A stretch of 64,000 nt of DNA, from the NCBI GenBank assembly GCA_026075535.2, contig AP026549.1, forward strand, positions 9,548,001 through 9,612,000, in the 5' to 3' direction. Positions 1 to 10,455 of this stretch are shown here, in pieces. A program made the translations under genes and the position numbers. Below the pieces are notes generated by a model. It had not been told where the DNA came from and did not search any database. It was given only the letters and a program-made list of their open reading frames with translations. Source of the stretch: Tricholoma matsutake (lineage: Eukaryota > Basidiomycota > Agaricomycetes > Agaricales > Tricholomataceae). Position 1 is the stretch's first letter. Every line of letters begins with the position of its first letter.

Positions 1-1593
1 CTAGCTGGGTGGGGACATGCTGCCCCCTCTGGGGTAGCCGGGATGGGAGGGTTCGCCTTGGCGTTTCCCTTACAGCACCCCGCTAGGGCACGATGGTGCT
101 CCTTGCGGTGTGGGCCTGCACAGATCGGACACTTCGACTGTGGAGCTCTGCATGCTGGGGTGGGGTGACCCCACTTCCAGCACCGTTGACATAGCGGGAG
201 CCCAGGGTTTGCCCTGGCTGCCCTAACATAAGCGACATAGCGTCCGAACTGGACGCCACGTCCGAACTGGACGCCACGTCCGATAAGAGCTTTCGCTCGT
301 GCGCCGCTGACCGAGTCAGCGACGTTGAGATAGACGGTGCACGTGTCTGACATTCTCGAATCATGGACAACCCATGGAGGAACTTGCAGCACGGTGAGGT
401 CAGATATACCTGACTTCCCCAGGTGTGCTATGACGACATCCGGCGTGATCGCCTTGTCGTTTGCGATGTAGGGCACGTCTACCAACTTGAGGTAAGACGT
501 GGACGTCGGTAGCGCTGCATCGATTTGGAGCGCGTAGGGGAAGGCCTTGTGAGCCGCCTCCTTGAAACATCGTAGGTCCTCATCCGAGGCCACTACGTCA
601 GTGGACACCGAGAGATTCCCGGCGTGCATGGTAGCAGACTGTGCCACTAGCTTGGAGTGGTGCAGTCCTAAGGTCGTCCGGACATGGTCCAGGAAGTCAG
701 CAGGGTTCGTTCCCTCCTCTAGGGGGGGTCGAATGTGAACGAGGACCTGTCTTCGAGACGGTCCGTGAACGGTGGGCGAAGGCTTTGTAGCCTTGGGCCT
801 GGATGGACCGACGTGCTGCTGGATGTCAGCTAGTCTGTCGGTTGGAAGCTCAGGGAAGGCCTTGGCTAGTCGCACAAGGCCGTCTATGGATGTGTTAGGA
901 GCTCGCCCCCCGGGGAAGCGAGCGACCTGAGCAAATGTCCCCCTGCCCGAAGGCTTGGTTGACATGTTCACAGGGGGAGGAGGTCCTCTGCCCCATGAAG
1001 AAGATGTGCCCCCTGTTGGGGGTTTAGGAAGAGGTCGAGCCCCTCTCGGGCCTCGTGTCCTCGCAGATTTGTGAGGGGGGGGCGTGGCCCATCCCATCCC
1101 TCCAGGTGCTCCGTCCTTGGGACGTCGTTGGGGTCGGTAGTCGCAGGTCGTTTGCCTGCACCGCCAGCCCTGTCAATAGCTCTTCGGAGGGTCGTGTTCC
1201 CCGAGTCGCGATGAAATCCGACTGTGGTCGCTGCATACAGCACCGCCCCCAGTTGTTCTGCGATTTCCTGCCGTTGCTCAGCAGTGGGTTGTCGGGCTCC
1301 AGTCCTGTTCAGAACAGTAATGAATCCCTGGGCGTATTCCCCGAGGTCGTGGGCAAAGGTGACTGGACCGGCCCAATCGTCGTCCACATCGCTCGCCATC
1401 ACCGTATCTTGGATCACGGACTCGGGGTTGGGTGTCAGAGCTTCGTCTCCCCACCGAGAGGTAGGAGTGGAAGGAGTGGTAGGTGGTGCAGGGGACGCTG
1501 TGGCCCTCCTGGGAGATAGAGTCGGCACGCTGAATCGCTGTGCGCGAGGTGTAATCGTTCCGGCCCCATACGGGGAGGGAGTTGGAGAACTTC
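1..1593 (-). pseudogene. ORF1 (gag-like) of element A, downstream part, frameshifted
   Basis: This is the larger part of the ORF1 whose first ~63 codons lie at 7215-7404. Read on the minus strand it covers the Ser/Pro-rich linker, the conserved LGEY...LNRTG segment, the RNA-binding-like middle domain and the first zinc knuckles. It leaves the window before the last knuckle. The homopolymer at 1075-1082 is one base shorter than in copies G, I, K and R (8 against 9), which shifts the frame after about the GPRPP segment. A tandem 18-bp duplication (about 242-277) adds six codons. Both changes look like decay after insertion. It would act as an RNA-binding chaperone of the LINE particle if intact. 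This copy cannot make a full protein. Confidence 0.85.
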
Positions 1594-4500
1594 TTTTTTT
1601 TTTTTTTTTTTTTGGGTCAAAAGTTTATAACGCGGCGCCCGATCGCAGTCCGCGGTAGAGACATACAAACGAAGTACACTACGCCCAGCCCAAGTCCTCC
1701 TCCTGCTGATCTTCGCACCAACCACCTGGATAACTGCGCTGACCACTAAGGGGGCCCCCTTTATCGAGTAAACGGACTTGCCAGTGGTGGCGTACCGACA
1801 ACCCGGGCTCGACGATGTCGTGTCCTCGAATCCCTATGGGTATGTGTGCAAGATTTAGGGGAAACTGCCGCCCCGACGTGAGCCTCTCAGCTCGGAAAGG
1901 AGAGCGTAACCAGCTTCGAAGCTGCAACGCGTAACCGACAGCGGATCTGGAAGCGCTCAGGCGCCTCCCCGAACCGGTACCTAGTTTCGTGTCCCCCCTC
2001 CCTGACAGTCGCTCCTGAACACGGGTGGGCCCCCTTTATGAGGGTTAACGGACTCGTCTGGTGCCCTACGGCCACCCCGACATACCGATAACACTAGCTA
2101 GAACCAGACGGGGGTCATACGCCCTGCGCGCACAACCTATCCTGGATCCCACGCAAGTGAGTTGAACGATCCTAGTGCAGGATTATTGTCCATGAATTCG
2201 TTGAAGCCTTCGACAGAGTCTGGGCTTGCACGAGTTTCTTTGCGATCCACCTTGGGGCAGACGCGTAGTAAGTGGTCTCGAGTTTGTATCTCGGGGCCGA
2301 GGCACCAACATTGGTATTCCCCGTCGAGGGATAAACGTTGACGATACTCCCCTATAGGAGCATGGCCAGTGATCATGCGAGTTGAACGGGAAGTCAACAT
2401 AGTGTTGCTCCCCATAACTTTCAGCCAGGGCCCACCCTTGTGGGTCGAGGGTAATACCGGTTTTCCACCGACCCCTTTGAGTTGGTAGAAGTGTCGTCCC
2501 CGGTACGCAGGATCTGCGAACCGGGTGTGCCAATCCTTACAAACGGCCTTTTCGACCTGATTTCTAAGGTAATCTAGAGATGTCCGCGGGTGTCTGCCCA
2601 CGGAGATCTTGGTAGATGTAGCTACATCGTGAGCCATCTTGTGAACGTTCCACTCGAACTTCGAGGGGACGTGCCAGAATGTTACATTTCTCTCCTCGTC
2701 TCCCGCTAACCAGGGACGAAGAGAGCGACAAGCGTCCAAGGCAAAGATTTGCCCAGAGCGTGGCTTAGGATCGACTAGGGACTCAATGCCCGTAGTCGAA
2801 TCCGAGAATATCACCAATTTTTTGCAACCTCTGCTGCATGCAGCCGAGACGCCCAATTGGAGAGCGAAGAGTTCGACCTCCGGGGGGGTTCTTCTCCCAG
2901 AAGCTGAGACAATGCGATCAACCTGTTCTCCCTGTCCGAAGACCAGAGCACAGGCGACAGCCTGAAATTTGGCATCTGTGGGCACCGAAGCGTCCACTGC
3001 AACGACGAGGGTGTCTTCCTCTACCTGGGCAGAGGCCCAGGCCCTATCGAGGTCACTCCTGTAAGGATTCCTCGCTCCATCCTCCTTAGAGGTGAGGCGA
3101 TGAGAGGAGAAGCGAGTGGGGAACAAGTCCTTCACTCTGTTTCCAGGTGTGTTTTCTTCCCCAAAGGGGTCGAATTCATCGCCTGGTACGAGGGCCAGAG
3201 CTGCAGCCGAGGCAACAGATGGGCCTTGCAGGGTGAGTGTGTCGAGCACGTTCCCTCCCCAGAGACCTAGCTCATGAGAGTGGGTGGTGCCGACGTGATT
3301 GGGCCCTAAGATCGCTCTTAGGGGGTGTGATGGAGCCAATAGGGGGGTTCTGAATACCCCTCTGTCAACTAAGCGACGCAGTAACAGCTGCATGGGCAGC
3401 AGTCCTGCGATACTTTCCAGACCACCGATAGGGGTGGTCCTGAATGCACCGAGGATCCAACGTGCAGCAATGGACTGCACTTGGGCCAGCGTTTTGATGA
3501 CCCCTTTGACGCGAGCGCCTTTGAAGTGCCATAATCTGAGTCCGTAAGTCATAACGGGTACGACACACGAACGGTACAGAAGGCGTTTCTGCATAGGGGT
3601 TAGCCCTCTGACAGAATTGCCGAGCATTCCCATCGCCCTCGCCGTGGTAAGGGCTTTGGTGGAGTAGAACCGCGTGTGCTCCTTGAAGGAGAGTTTGCGG
3701 TCGAAGAAAAAGCCGAGGTACCTCCAGGTAACCTTGGGTTTGAGGGGGGTATTGCCTGTGTACGGGGCAAATCCGAGATCGATGGGTAGAGGAGTGAATC
3801 TCCTCGCCCTCGAAAAGTGAAATATTTCGGACTTGTCATGTTCGAGGACAAGTCCGAGGGAGGTGAATGCCTGGAAAATCCAGCCATACGCTTTCTTGAA
3901 AAGGGGGAGGTTATCCTCCAACTGTGGAGAGCGGGCGATGAGGGTGCCATCGTCCACATACGACATAAGATCGACATCTCTGCCGATCTCGCTTCTTCTG
4001 AAGAGCTTCATAATGGGCGTTAAGTACAACGCCGATAAAACAGGGGACAGAGCAGAGCCTTGACCCACTCCAACGTCGGCTGCAAAGGAGCCAGACGAGA
4101 AAGCGTTCCATTTGTAAATCGTTTTGCGACCGACGAAATAAGAACGGAAGAAGTTCACTACTTGCGCAGGAAACCCCGACCGAGAGATAATTTCCAACAG
4201 AACCTGGTGGTTCAAAGATGGGAAGAACTGAGCGATGTCGAAAGCGACAACACTCATTTTGAGCCCTTTGGCCCACCCTGCCCTAACCAGGTGGGTAAGG
4301 TAGATGCCTGCGTCTTCCGTGGAATGCTGGGCGACGCCTCCGAACTGGTTTTGCTCAAAGGCCTCGTGTGCGACTCCGTCGAACTGCAGTCGCCTGGACA
4401 ACATCTTTTCGACTAGTTTTCCCAGAGTATTCAGGAGCACGATGGGCCTGAATGACTTAGGGGTAGAGTAATTAGGTTTCCCTGGTTTCGGGATAATAAC

Positions 4501-7214
4501 CGACAGGGACTCCTTAAAGTGATCTGGCCAGTGGCCAGCGGTGATGCACGCCTCAGCAATGCGGGTGATGAGCCCTGCCACTTCTGGGTTGCTACACCAG
4601 TGTTTTAGGTGCGACCATGTAACATGATCGGGACCCGGAGCGGAACGGGAAGAGCACGCATTTAGCGCTTCTTTCATTTCCATAACGGAGAACGGGATCC
4701 AGGCCCTTTCAGGCACCGGATCTAATTCCTCGAGAATGCTCAGATCGACTGCTCGATCAGAGGCGGCGTTATAGGACCCATCCAGGGCAGCCCAGAGAGA
4801 ATCCAGATCGTTGCAAGGTTCTCCCTGATAAGAGATTGCCTCATACGACGGGAGGTTGCGTTGACGAGTCCAGGACATCAGGTCCCAGGGTCGTCTGTTC
4901 GTCGTAGCCACTTCTTGGATACGGTCATCGAAAAAGTCGCGCTTCGCATGTCGCATGACTTTCCTGTAGAGCTTCCAGTCCTCTTCATCACGAGAGGCTC
5001 TGTAAGCGTCGAGGGCACCACTGCATTCGTCCATCCACCAGCCTTTGGACGACTTGCCGAGGCGAGATTCCTTGGCATGGTTTTCCCATGCCTTATTTAA
5101 AATCGTTGATATCGCCGAGACGATCTCATCGATTTCTGCCGAAGTATCTCCGTGCCAGTTTAGCCACGGAGTTAAAGCGGAGGAGACAGCATCTCGATAA
5201 GATGCTTCCTCCTCGGATCCTTTTTTGATGGACCACTTGGTAACCGGAACCAAAGATCCCGGACCAGGCAGGACTAGCGTCAGGGGGGCGTGGTCAGACG
5301 TACCCCTGGCTTCAGGTACAATCTCGCAGTACAATACAAATCTAAGATCTGTAGGTACGAACATCAGGTCGATCACCGTGGGGTGAAGGCCCTGTTGTGG
5401 GGGGAAGTGGGTAGGGCCCTCCACTACTGGTAGAGCTCTGGTCAGGCCTAATGCCATAGCCGTTTCCACTAAGTGGTCAGCATGGATTGAGTGTGCAGGC
5501 CCCTGGGGGTCCCAGGATGCGTGTCTCACGTTGAAATCGCCGCACATGAAGTGTAGTCGGGGGATCAGCATGACGCTCTCAAACAAGAGCGTGATGGCAG
5601 AGTGTTGGCTATCCGAATAGACGTTAGCAAGTAGCATGACGTCTTCCCCTATTCCCAGGGAAAAGAGGAGGACGTCACGATCGTCGATCAGATCTCGTCT
5701 GAGACCGGGTCTTAGATTAGCGATGCTGTTCGCGAAATAGACGGCAACGCGTGGAGGGGAGTCGATTCCCGACGGGCGTACCAAGGTACCCCAATTAGGG
5801 CTCATCGGTGCGCCGATAACTTCCTCCCCTTCCCTGTTGTGGGCAGAAGGGGCGTGTCTTATTAAGCGCCAAGGCGGCTCTTGGATGAAGAGCAAATCAT
5901 AGTCGTCTACGAAGTCTGCCAGTAAAGAGTCCATGTAACCCCAGTTTCTGTTTACATTCTGACTAAATATGTGTAGCTGGGGGGTGGATCTGAGTCTATC
6001 CCTCATTTACGTTCGGCCACCGCGTCCTGCGGGATGGTAAGTAGGAGGAGAGCGAGAGTTGCGTCTCGTACTCACCTCGTCGTAGCGAGCTTTGATCCAA
6101 TCGCGGTCAAAGCGATGTCGCCAGAAATTGCATCGACGATCGTCAGATGCGTGATTCTTCCGGCAGTTTATGCATCTGGCCGGGTGAGGACATGCTGCCC
6201 CCTCTGGGGTAGCTGGGATGGGAGGGGTCGCCTTGGCGTTTCCCTTACAGCACCCCGCCAGGGCACGATGGTGCTCCTTACGGTGTGGACCTGCACAGAT
6301 CGGGCATTTCGACTGTGGAGCTCTGCATGCTGGGGTGGGGTGACCCCACTTCCAGCATCGTTGGCATAGCGGGAGCCCAGGGTTTGCCCTGGCTGCCCTA
6401 ACGTAGGCGACATAGCGTCCGAATTGGACGCCACGACCGATGAGAGCTTTCACTCGTGCGCCGCTGACCGAGTCAGCAACGTTGAGGTAAACGGTGCACG
6501 TATCCGACATTCTCGAATCACGTACGACCCTTGGGGGGACCTGCAACACGGTGAGGTCAGAAATGCCTGACTTCCCCAGGTGAGCTATGACGACATCCGG
6601 CGTGATGGCCTTGTCGTTTGCGATGTAGGGCACGTCTACCAACTTGAGGTAGGACGTGGACGTTGGTAACGCTGCATCGATTTGGAGCGCATAGGGGAAG
6701 GCCTTGTGGGCCGCCTCCTTGAAACATCGTAGGTCCTCGTCTGAGGCCACTACGTCGGTGGACACCGAGAGATTCCCAGCGTGCATGGTGGCAGACTGCG
6801 CCACTAACTTAGAGTGGTGCAGTCCTAAGGTCGTCCGGACATGGTCCAGAAAGTCAGCAGGGTTCGTGCCCTCCTCGAGGGGGGGTCGAACGTGAACAAG
6901 AACCTGTCTGCGCGACGGTCCATGGACGGTGGGCGAAGGCTTTGACGCCTTGGGCCTGGATGGGCCGACGTGCTGCTGAATGTCAGCTAGCTTGTCGGTT
7001 GGAAGCTCAGGGAAGGCCTTGGCTAGTCGCACAAGGCCGTCCATGGATGTATTAGGTGCTCGCCCCCCAGGGAAGCGAGCGACCTGAGCAAACGTCCCCT
7101 TGCCCGAAGGCTTGGTCGACATGTTCACAGGGGGAGGAGGTCCTCTGCCCCATGACGAAGAAGTGCCCCCTGTTGGGGGTTTAGGAAGAGGGCGAGCCCC
7201 TCTCGGGCCTCGTA
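1594..7214 (-). mobile_element. Element B: 5'-truncated LINE inserted in A, intact ORF2
   Basis: The poly(T) at 1594-1613 is the minus-strand poly(A) tail. The 3'UTR is 1614-2136, ORF2 is 2137-6006 and the ORF1 remnant is 6007-7214. The 5' end is truncated inside ORF1 at 7214. A 12-bp target-site duplication TTGGAGAACTTC flanks it (1582-1593 and 7215-7226; up to 15 bp if shared Ts are counted). Both flanks are contiguous ORF1 of element A once B is removed. By chance the junction is in frame with A's ORF1 start, giving the 465-codon fusion described at 6007-7404. Confidence 0.92.
2137..6006 (-). CDS. ORF2 of element B: endonuclease / reverse transcriptase / RNase H, 1289 aa
   Basis: Full-length LINE ORF2 polyprotein, the enzyme for target-primed reverse transcription. 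Visible in order: an APE-type endonuclease at about residues 1-245 (Asn17, Glu43, GDFN at 156-159, SDH at 237-239); reverse transcriptase at about 440-800 (SAPGPDH, SFRPI, FDIAQFFPSL with Asp590, GVGQGSALSP, YVDD with Asp685/Asp686); RNase H at about 1000-1130 (Asp1005, Glu1045, Asp1069, Asp1127); and a C-terminal Cys/His cluster (Cys1233, Cys1235, His1245, Cys1250). The length equals that of intact copy K. The ATG directly follows the TAA of ORF1, so translation probably depends on reinitiation. No stop or frameshift is seen. It is one of two uninterrupted ORF2 genes in the window. Confidence 0.93.
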   Translation of the reverse strand: MRDRLRSTPQLHIFSQNVNRNWGYMDSLLADFVDDYDLLFIQEPPWRLIRHAPSAHNREGEEVIGAPMSPNWGTLVRPSGIDSPPRVAVYFANSIANLRPGLRRDLIDDRDVLLFSLGIGEDVMLLANVYSDSQHSAITLLFESVMLIPRLHFMCGDFNVRHASWDPQGPAHSIHADHLVETAMALGLTRALPVVEGPTHFPPQQGLHPTVIDLMFVPTDLRFVLYCEIVPEARGTSDHAPLTLVLPGPGSLVPVTKWSIKKGSEEEASYRDAVSSALTPWLNWHGDTSAEIDEIVSAISTILNKAWENHAKESRLGKSSKGWWMDECSGALDAYRASRDEEDWKLYRKVMRHAKRDFFDDRIQEVATTNRRPWDLMSWTRQRNLPSYEAISYQGEPCNDLDSLWAALDGSYNAASDRAVDLSILEELDPVPERAWIPFSVMEMKEALNACSSRSAPGPDHVTWSHLKHWCSNPEVAGLITRIAEACITAGHWPDHFKESLSVIIPKPGKPNYSTPKSFRPIVLLNTLGKLVEKMLSRRLQFDGVAHEAFEQNQFGGVAQHSTEDAGIYLTHLVRAGWAKGLKMSVVAFDIAQFFPSLNHQVLLEIISRSGFPAQVVNFFRSYFVGRKTIYKWNAFSSGSFAADVGVGQGSALSPVLSALYLTPIMKLFRRSEIGRDVDLMSYVDDGTLIARSPQLEDNLPLFKKAYGWIFQAFTSLGLVLEHDKSEIFHFSRARRFTPLPIDLGFAPYTGNTPLKPKVTWRYLGFFFDRKLSFKEHTRFYSTKALTTARAMGMLGNSVRGLTPMQKRLLYRSCVVPVMTYGLRLWHFKGARVKGVIKTLAQVQSIAARWILGAFRTTPIGGLESIAGLLPMQLLLRRLVDRGVFRTPLLAPSHPLRAILGPNHVGTTHSHELGLWGGNVLDTLTLQGPSVASAAALALVPGDEFDPFGEENTPGNRVKDLFPTRFSSHRLTSKEDGARNPYRSDLDRAWASAQVEEDTLVVAVDASVPTDAKFQAVACALVFGQGEQVDRIVSASGRRTPPEVELFALQLGVSAACSRGCKKLVIFSDSTTGIESLVDPKPRSGQIFALDACRSLRPWLAGDEERNVTFWHVPSKFEWNVHKMAHDVATSTKISVGRHPRTSLDYLRNQVEKAVCKDWHTRFADPAYRGRHFYQLKGVGGKPVLPSTHKGGPWLKVMGSNTMLTSRSTRMITGHAPIGEYRQRLSLDGEYQCWCLGPEIQTRDHLLRVCPKVDRKETRASPDSVEGFNEFMDNNPALGSFNSLAWDPG

Positions 7215-7404
7215 TTGGAGAACTTCTTTGGGACTGATGAGGGCCCACCGAAGGTGCTATCTGTGAGGATCTACGGCCCCCAGAGGGCCGTAGAGAATCA
7301 ATGGGATCGTCGCCAGGAGTTCTGGGCGTACCGGCTCTGGAAGGGTCCCCCACGTCCATCGCTTCGCCCGATCTCCCCCTTAGTCTGCTAACAGTATCTG
7401 ACAT
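6007..7404 (-). CDS. Chimeric ORF1: A N-terminus fused in frame to B ORF1 C-terminus, 465 aa
   Basis: An open gag-like frame made from two insertions. About the first 63 codons (7404-7215) belong to element A and the rest (7214-6007) to B, which landed in A after truncation within its own ORF1. The TSD at 7215-7226 marks the seam. Compared with the normal 640-aa ORF1 it lacks about 175 residues: the Ser/Pro linker and the LGEY...LNRTG segment. It keeps the middle RNA-binding-like domain and all three zinc knuckles (CX2CX4HX4C, CX2CX3HX4H and a C-terminal CX2CX3HX6C-type). Translation would start at the conserved MSDT start used by other copies. TAA at 6007-6009 abuts the ORF2 ATG. Whether it functions is unknown. 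Confidence 0.85.
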   Translation of the reverse strand: MSDTVSRLRGRSGEAMDVGDPSRAGTPRTPGDDPIDSLRPSGGRRSSQIAPSVGPHQSQRSSPIRGPRGARPLPKPPTGGTSSSWGRGPPPPVNMSTKPSGKGTFAQVARFPGGRAPNTSMDGLVRLAKAFPELPTDKLADIQQHVGPSRPKASKPSPTVHGPSRRQVLVHVRPPLEEGTNPADFLDHVRTTLGLHHSKLVAQSATMHAGNLSVSTDVVASDEDLRCFKEAAHKAFPYALQIDAALPTSTSYLKLVDVPYIANDKAITPDVVIAHLGKSGISDLTVLQVPPRVVRDSRMSDTCTVYLNVADSVSGARVKALIGRGVQFGRYVAYVRAARANPGLPLCQRCWKWGHPTPACRAPQSKCPICAGPHRKEHHRALAGCCKGNAKATPPIPATPEGAACPHPARCINCRKNHASDDRRCNFWRHRFDRDWIKARYDEVSTRRNSRSPPTYHPAGRGGRT

Positions 7405-7532
7405 GCGCTGGTAAGACGATAATTAAACCGGATCGCTGGGATCGTTGACGGATGGAACCACAAAAGATGAAAACGGTGTCGACGAAGTTTTTGGTGGCTG
7501 TGCACGTCGCGGTAACAAGACAAGAAGCGACG
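7405..7532 (-). other. 5'UTR of element A
   Basis: 128-nt leader from the 5' terminus to the ORF1 ATG, matching the leaders of G (17012-17138), I (23365-23492) and K (29764-29891). The first six bases CGTCGC pair with GCGACG at positions 23-28 of the element, so the transcript can start with a hairpin. No TATA-like motif is evident. Full-length LINEs usually carry an internal promoter here, which is inference. Confidence 0.7.
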
Positions 7533-7535
7533 GCA

Positions 7536-7900
7536 TCTACTACGGGCATTGAGTCCCTAATTGATCCAAAACCACGCTCTGAGCAAATCTTTGCTCTGGA
7601 CGCTTGTCGCTCCCTTCGCCCCTGGTTATCCGGAGACGGGGAGAGGAACGTCACATTCTGGCACGTCCCCTCGAAATTCGAGTGGAACGTTCACAAGATG
7701 GCTCACGATGTGGCTACATCTACCAAGATCTCCGTGGGCAGGCACCCGCGGACGTCTTTAGATTACCTTAGAAACCAGGTCGAGAAGGCCGTTTGTAAGG
7801 ATTGGCACAACCGGTTCTCTGATCCGGCGTATCGTGGACGGCACTCAAAGGAGTAGGTGGAAAGCCAGTTGTACCCTCGACTCACAAAGGTGGGCCTTGG
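7536..7900 (+). pseudogene. ORF2 fragment of element C (RNase H region)
   Basis: Encodes the end of the RNase H domain from the STTGIESL segment, including the NVHKMAHDVA motif with the fourth acidic residue. A 10-bp deletion near 7846 (after GGACGGCAC, where other copies read on into TTCTACCAAC) shifts the frame to a stop at 7856. The left end abuts the 5' end of element A, with three unmatched bases between. The right end is the target site of D: GGTGGGCCTTGG at 7889-7900 is repeated at 14669-14680. Confidence 0.9.
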
Positions 7901-8493
7901 CGTCTCGGTCATTGTTTCCAACAGTGACTGCTATCTGTCTCGTTCCCCTTGGCTTCGAGGATCCTGGCTAGGTGAGTGGTGTCTATAAAAGAGTAGTCTG
8001 GGTCCCTATGGGGGCTTAGAGTGGGTGTGGGATGCCTGCTTCAACGCTCGCCCAAGTAGAAGCGCTCGTTTAGCTGGGGGAGGTCTGGCTTAGGGGGAAG
8101 GACGTTCTTACTGGACTGCTGGCCGTCTGGGAGGCTCCCAGCCTCCATGCTCTGTGAGTTTCTATTACTAGAGACATGCTACACTGACTACCCGTTGGAA
8201 TACACCATCGTTAAAAGGGGCCGGGCGATGGTGCCCCCTGACAGCTAGGTCGACGCTCTGGTGGCCGCTACTCACCACCAACTCTTTACCTCCAGTGCTC
8301 ACTCTTCTAGGGTGTTATGACCCGGGTTCAATCTTCTCCCACTGGGTTACAGGATGTGCGGCCTGTTCCCCCCTCGGAGCGTTCGGAGGCAGTATCGGGT
8401 GGACCCGGAATAGAGATAAGGGACCAACTGTTATCGATGGCACGCTACGTATTTCGATTTTTACCATCATCTACAAGCACTAACTTCCTCTCA

Positions 8494-9303
8494 ATGCCTA
8501 AACGGCGTACTAGAGACAAAACACCACGTTGGGGTCTACACAACCCCTCCCTGATTACGGGCGACATCTATGACGATGACGTCCAAGACTACGACACCCG
8601 GTACGATCACGACGATCCGGGTGTAGCTACTGCCCTACGGGCAGTTAGAGATCTATGGGCTGGAGAAGACCTCTCCGACCCTGAGGATGACGAGGACTCT
8701 CTTGCTATGCAAGAGGCCCTCAATTACGCCGAGAGTAGCCCCAAGCTGGCCTCGAGGCAAACGATCGACCGTGTGCTGTGGGCGCAGGACGTCCATGTCG
8801 CACATAAACGATGGACTCGCAGTCTCGAACGCGAGGACATGTACACTCAGGAGCTCGGCATTGCTGAGCTCTTCTATCCAGAGGCATCCCCTGCCCTGTT
8901 ACCGCCTTTGCCCCCCATCCCTGAGCTGGTGGAGGACGAAGCGCCGTTATCTGTGAATGAGAGGCTGGAAATCGAAGCCACCTCTCATGCCATGCTACAC
9001 CAACTCGACGCGATGACCATGTTCGTTGGTACCGTCCGTACGTCCGCCGTTCCCCCTGCAGAGAGGAACGCATGGCGCCAAATGGCCTGGGAGTTATTCA
9101 CGACCACCTGGCGACTGTCTGAGACGATGTCGGTGGAACTAGCAGCCGTTCCGACACCTCTCGATCTCACGTCTCCGGCAGCCTTCCGGGCTTCCTATGC
9201 GGCGGTGCACACCGCTCAGTCAGAGCCTCAATCTGGGGAACCCTCGTCCCCAGCACGGCGCCGTCGTCCTCGAGGTCCTCGTGGACAGCAGCGCCGCAAC
9301 TAG
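8494..9303 (+). CDS. Satellite-element ORF, 269 aa, unknown function
   Basis: Protein of unknown function present in every less-damaged satellite copy. It starts MPKRRTRD (basic) and continues through an acidic stretch rich in Asp/Glu (about residues 22-75). A Pro-rich hinge (PLPPIPELVEDE) comes next, then a probably helical block (ERNAWRQMAWELFTTTWR), a conserved PLDLTSPAAF segment and an Arg-rich C-terminus. No enzyme motif, transmembrane segment or zinc finger is seen. The frame is open upstream to an ATG at 8317, but that extension is not shared by other copies, so the MPKRR start at 8494 is preferred. The basic ends could bind RNA, but that is inference. Confidence 0.72.
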   Translation: MPKRRTRDKTPRWGLHNPSLITGDIYDDDVQDYDTRYDHDDPGVATALRAVRDLWAGEDLSDPEDDEDSLAMQEALNYAESSPKLASRQTIDRVLWAQDVHVAHKRWTRSLEREDMYTQELGIAELFYPEASPALLPPLPPIPELVEDEAPLSVNERLEIEATSHAMLHQLDAMTMFVGTVRTSAVPPAERNAWRQMAWELFTTTWRLSETMSVELAAVPTPLDLTSPAAFRASYAAVHTAQSEPQSGEPSSPARRRRPRGPRGQQRRN

Positions 9304-10455
9304 TACAGGGGGCTATCCCCCTCTACGTTCACGGCCACCAAGTAACTGGTGGCCACTATCGGGATGGTGACATGGTGTCGCTTCCCTATACCTTCCCCCC
9401 ACTGCGGGGGGGACGATGTCATCGAGTGCGTGCACATGGGTGCATTTGCTTGAGGGGGGTCTCGGCCCCCTACTTACGGCGGTCACGGTGAATAACCAGG
9501 TGAACAACCACCCGCCTTGTTACTGTCACTCGTGCACAACACGGTGATGGTCCACCTCATTCGTCTGGGGTGGTCAATCCTCGTTGGCTGGAAAAACGCA
9601 AACGGTTATTCCTCCCGCAAGGGGGGATTTACGGTGAATTAACACTGCTGCGCCTGGTCTGGCCTCGGTCGGACATGTGGCTGGGGGACCGTTTGCTCCA
9701 GGGGGCGATCTAATGGCTAACTTCGGGAGGGGGGGGCGCCCCCTCCAGATTATTGCCTTTCCTGGCTGAGAGGCCAACGTCTGTGGAACTGCCCGCCTAA
9801 AGGTGGCTAAAACGGGGACCTGAGTGGGATATGGGCGAGGGGAACGCGTAGATAAAGTAGTACCCAAGTTTGTACCTTGCTCCGCGGACTGCGTTCGAGC
9901 CCCGCGTTATTTTTTTTTTTTTTTTTTTTTTGGGTCGAAAGTTTATAACGCGGCGCCCGATCGCAGTCCGCGGTAGAGACATACAAACGAAGTACACTAC
10001 GCCCAGCCCAAGTCCTCCTCCTGCTGATCTTCGCACCAACCACCTGGATAGCTGCAAAGGCCACTAAGGGGGCTCCCTTTATCGAGTAAACGGACTTGCC
10101 AGTGGTGGCGTACCGACAACCCGAGCTCGACGATGTCGTGTCTTCGAATCCCTACGGGTATGTATGCAAGATTTAGGGGAAACTGCCGCCCCGACGTGAG
10201 CCTCTCAGCTCGGAAAGGAGAGCGTAGTCGACTGGAGTCGTCGTAACGCATAACCGACAAAGGATCTGGAAGCGCTCAGGCGCCTCCCCGAACCAGTACC
10301 TAGTTTTGTGTCCCCCCTCCCTGACAGTTGCTCCTGAACACGGGTGGGCCCCCTTTATGAGGGTTAACGGACTTGTCTGGTGCCCTACGGCCACCCCGAC
10401 GTACCGATAACACTAGCTAGAACCAGACGAGGGTCATACGCCCTGCGCGCACAAC

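Larger units (their letters stand above)
1..7532 (-). mobile_element. Element A: autonomous Tad1-like LINE, 5'-complete, interrupted by B, 3' end off-window
   Basis: Minus-strand LINE inserted in element C. Its 5' terminus is at 7532, where the start common to full-length copies (CGTCGCTTCTTGTCTT) can be read on the minus strand. The 5'UTR is 7405-7532. ORF1 runs from 7404 to 7215, is interrupted by B, and resumes from 1593 to the window edge. The ORF2 and 3' end lie beyond position 1, so its target-site duplication cannot be checked here. The right flank (7536 onward) is plus-strand ORF2 of element C. The copy is degraded: a G-run of 8 (1075-1082) replaces 9 in open copies, and an 18-bp tandem duplication lies at about 242-277. 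Confidence 0.88.

Noticed and set aside
1594..1613. Homopolymer T and A tracts as sequencing or assembly artefacts
   Set aside because: Each sits exactly at an element 3' end and is paired with a TSD, as expected for poly(A)-tailed retroelements.
6007..7404. A shortened ORF1 produced by a 525-bp internal deletion or by splicing before retrotransposition
   Set aside because: The joint has no GT-AG ends, and a 12-bp TSD shared with the poly(T) side of B shows it is an insertion seam.
8317..8493. An upstream start for the D satellite ORF giving 328 aa
   Set aside because: The extension is not shared by other copies. All copies agree on the MPKRR start.
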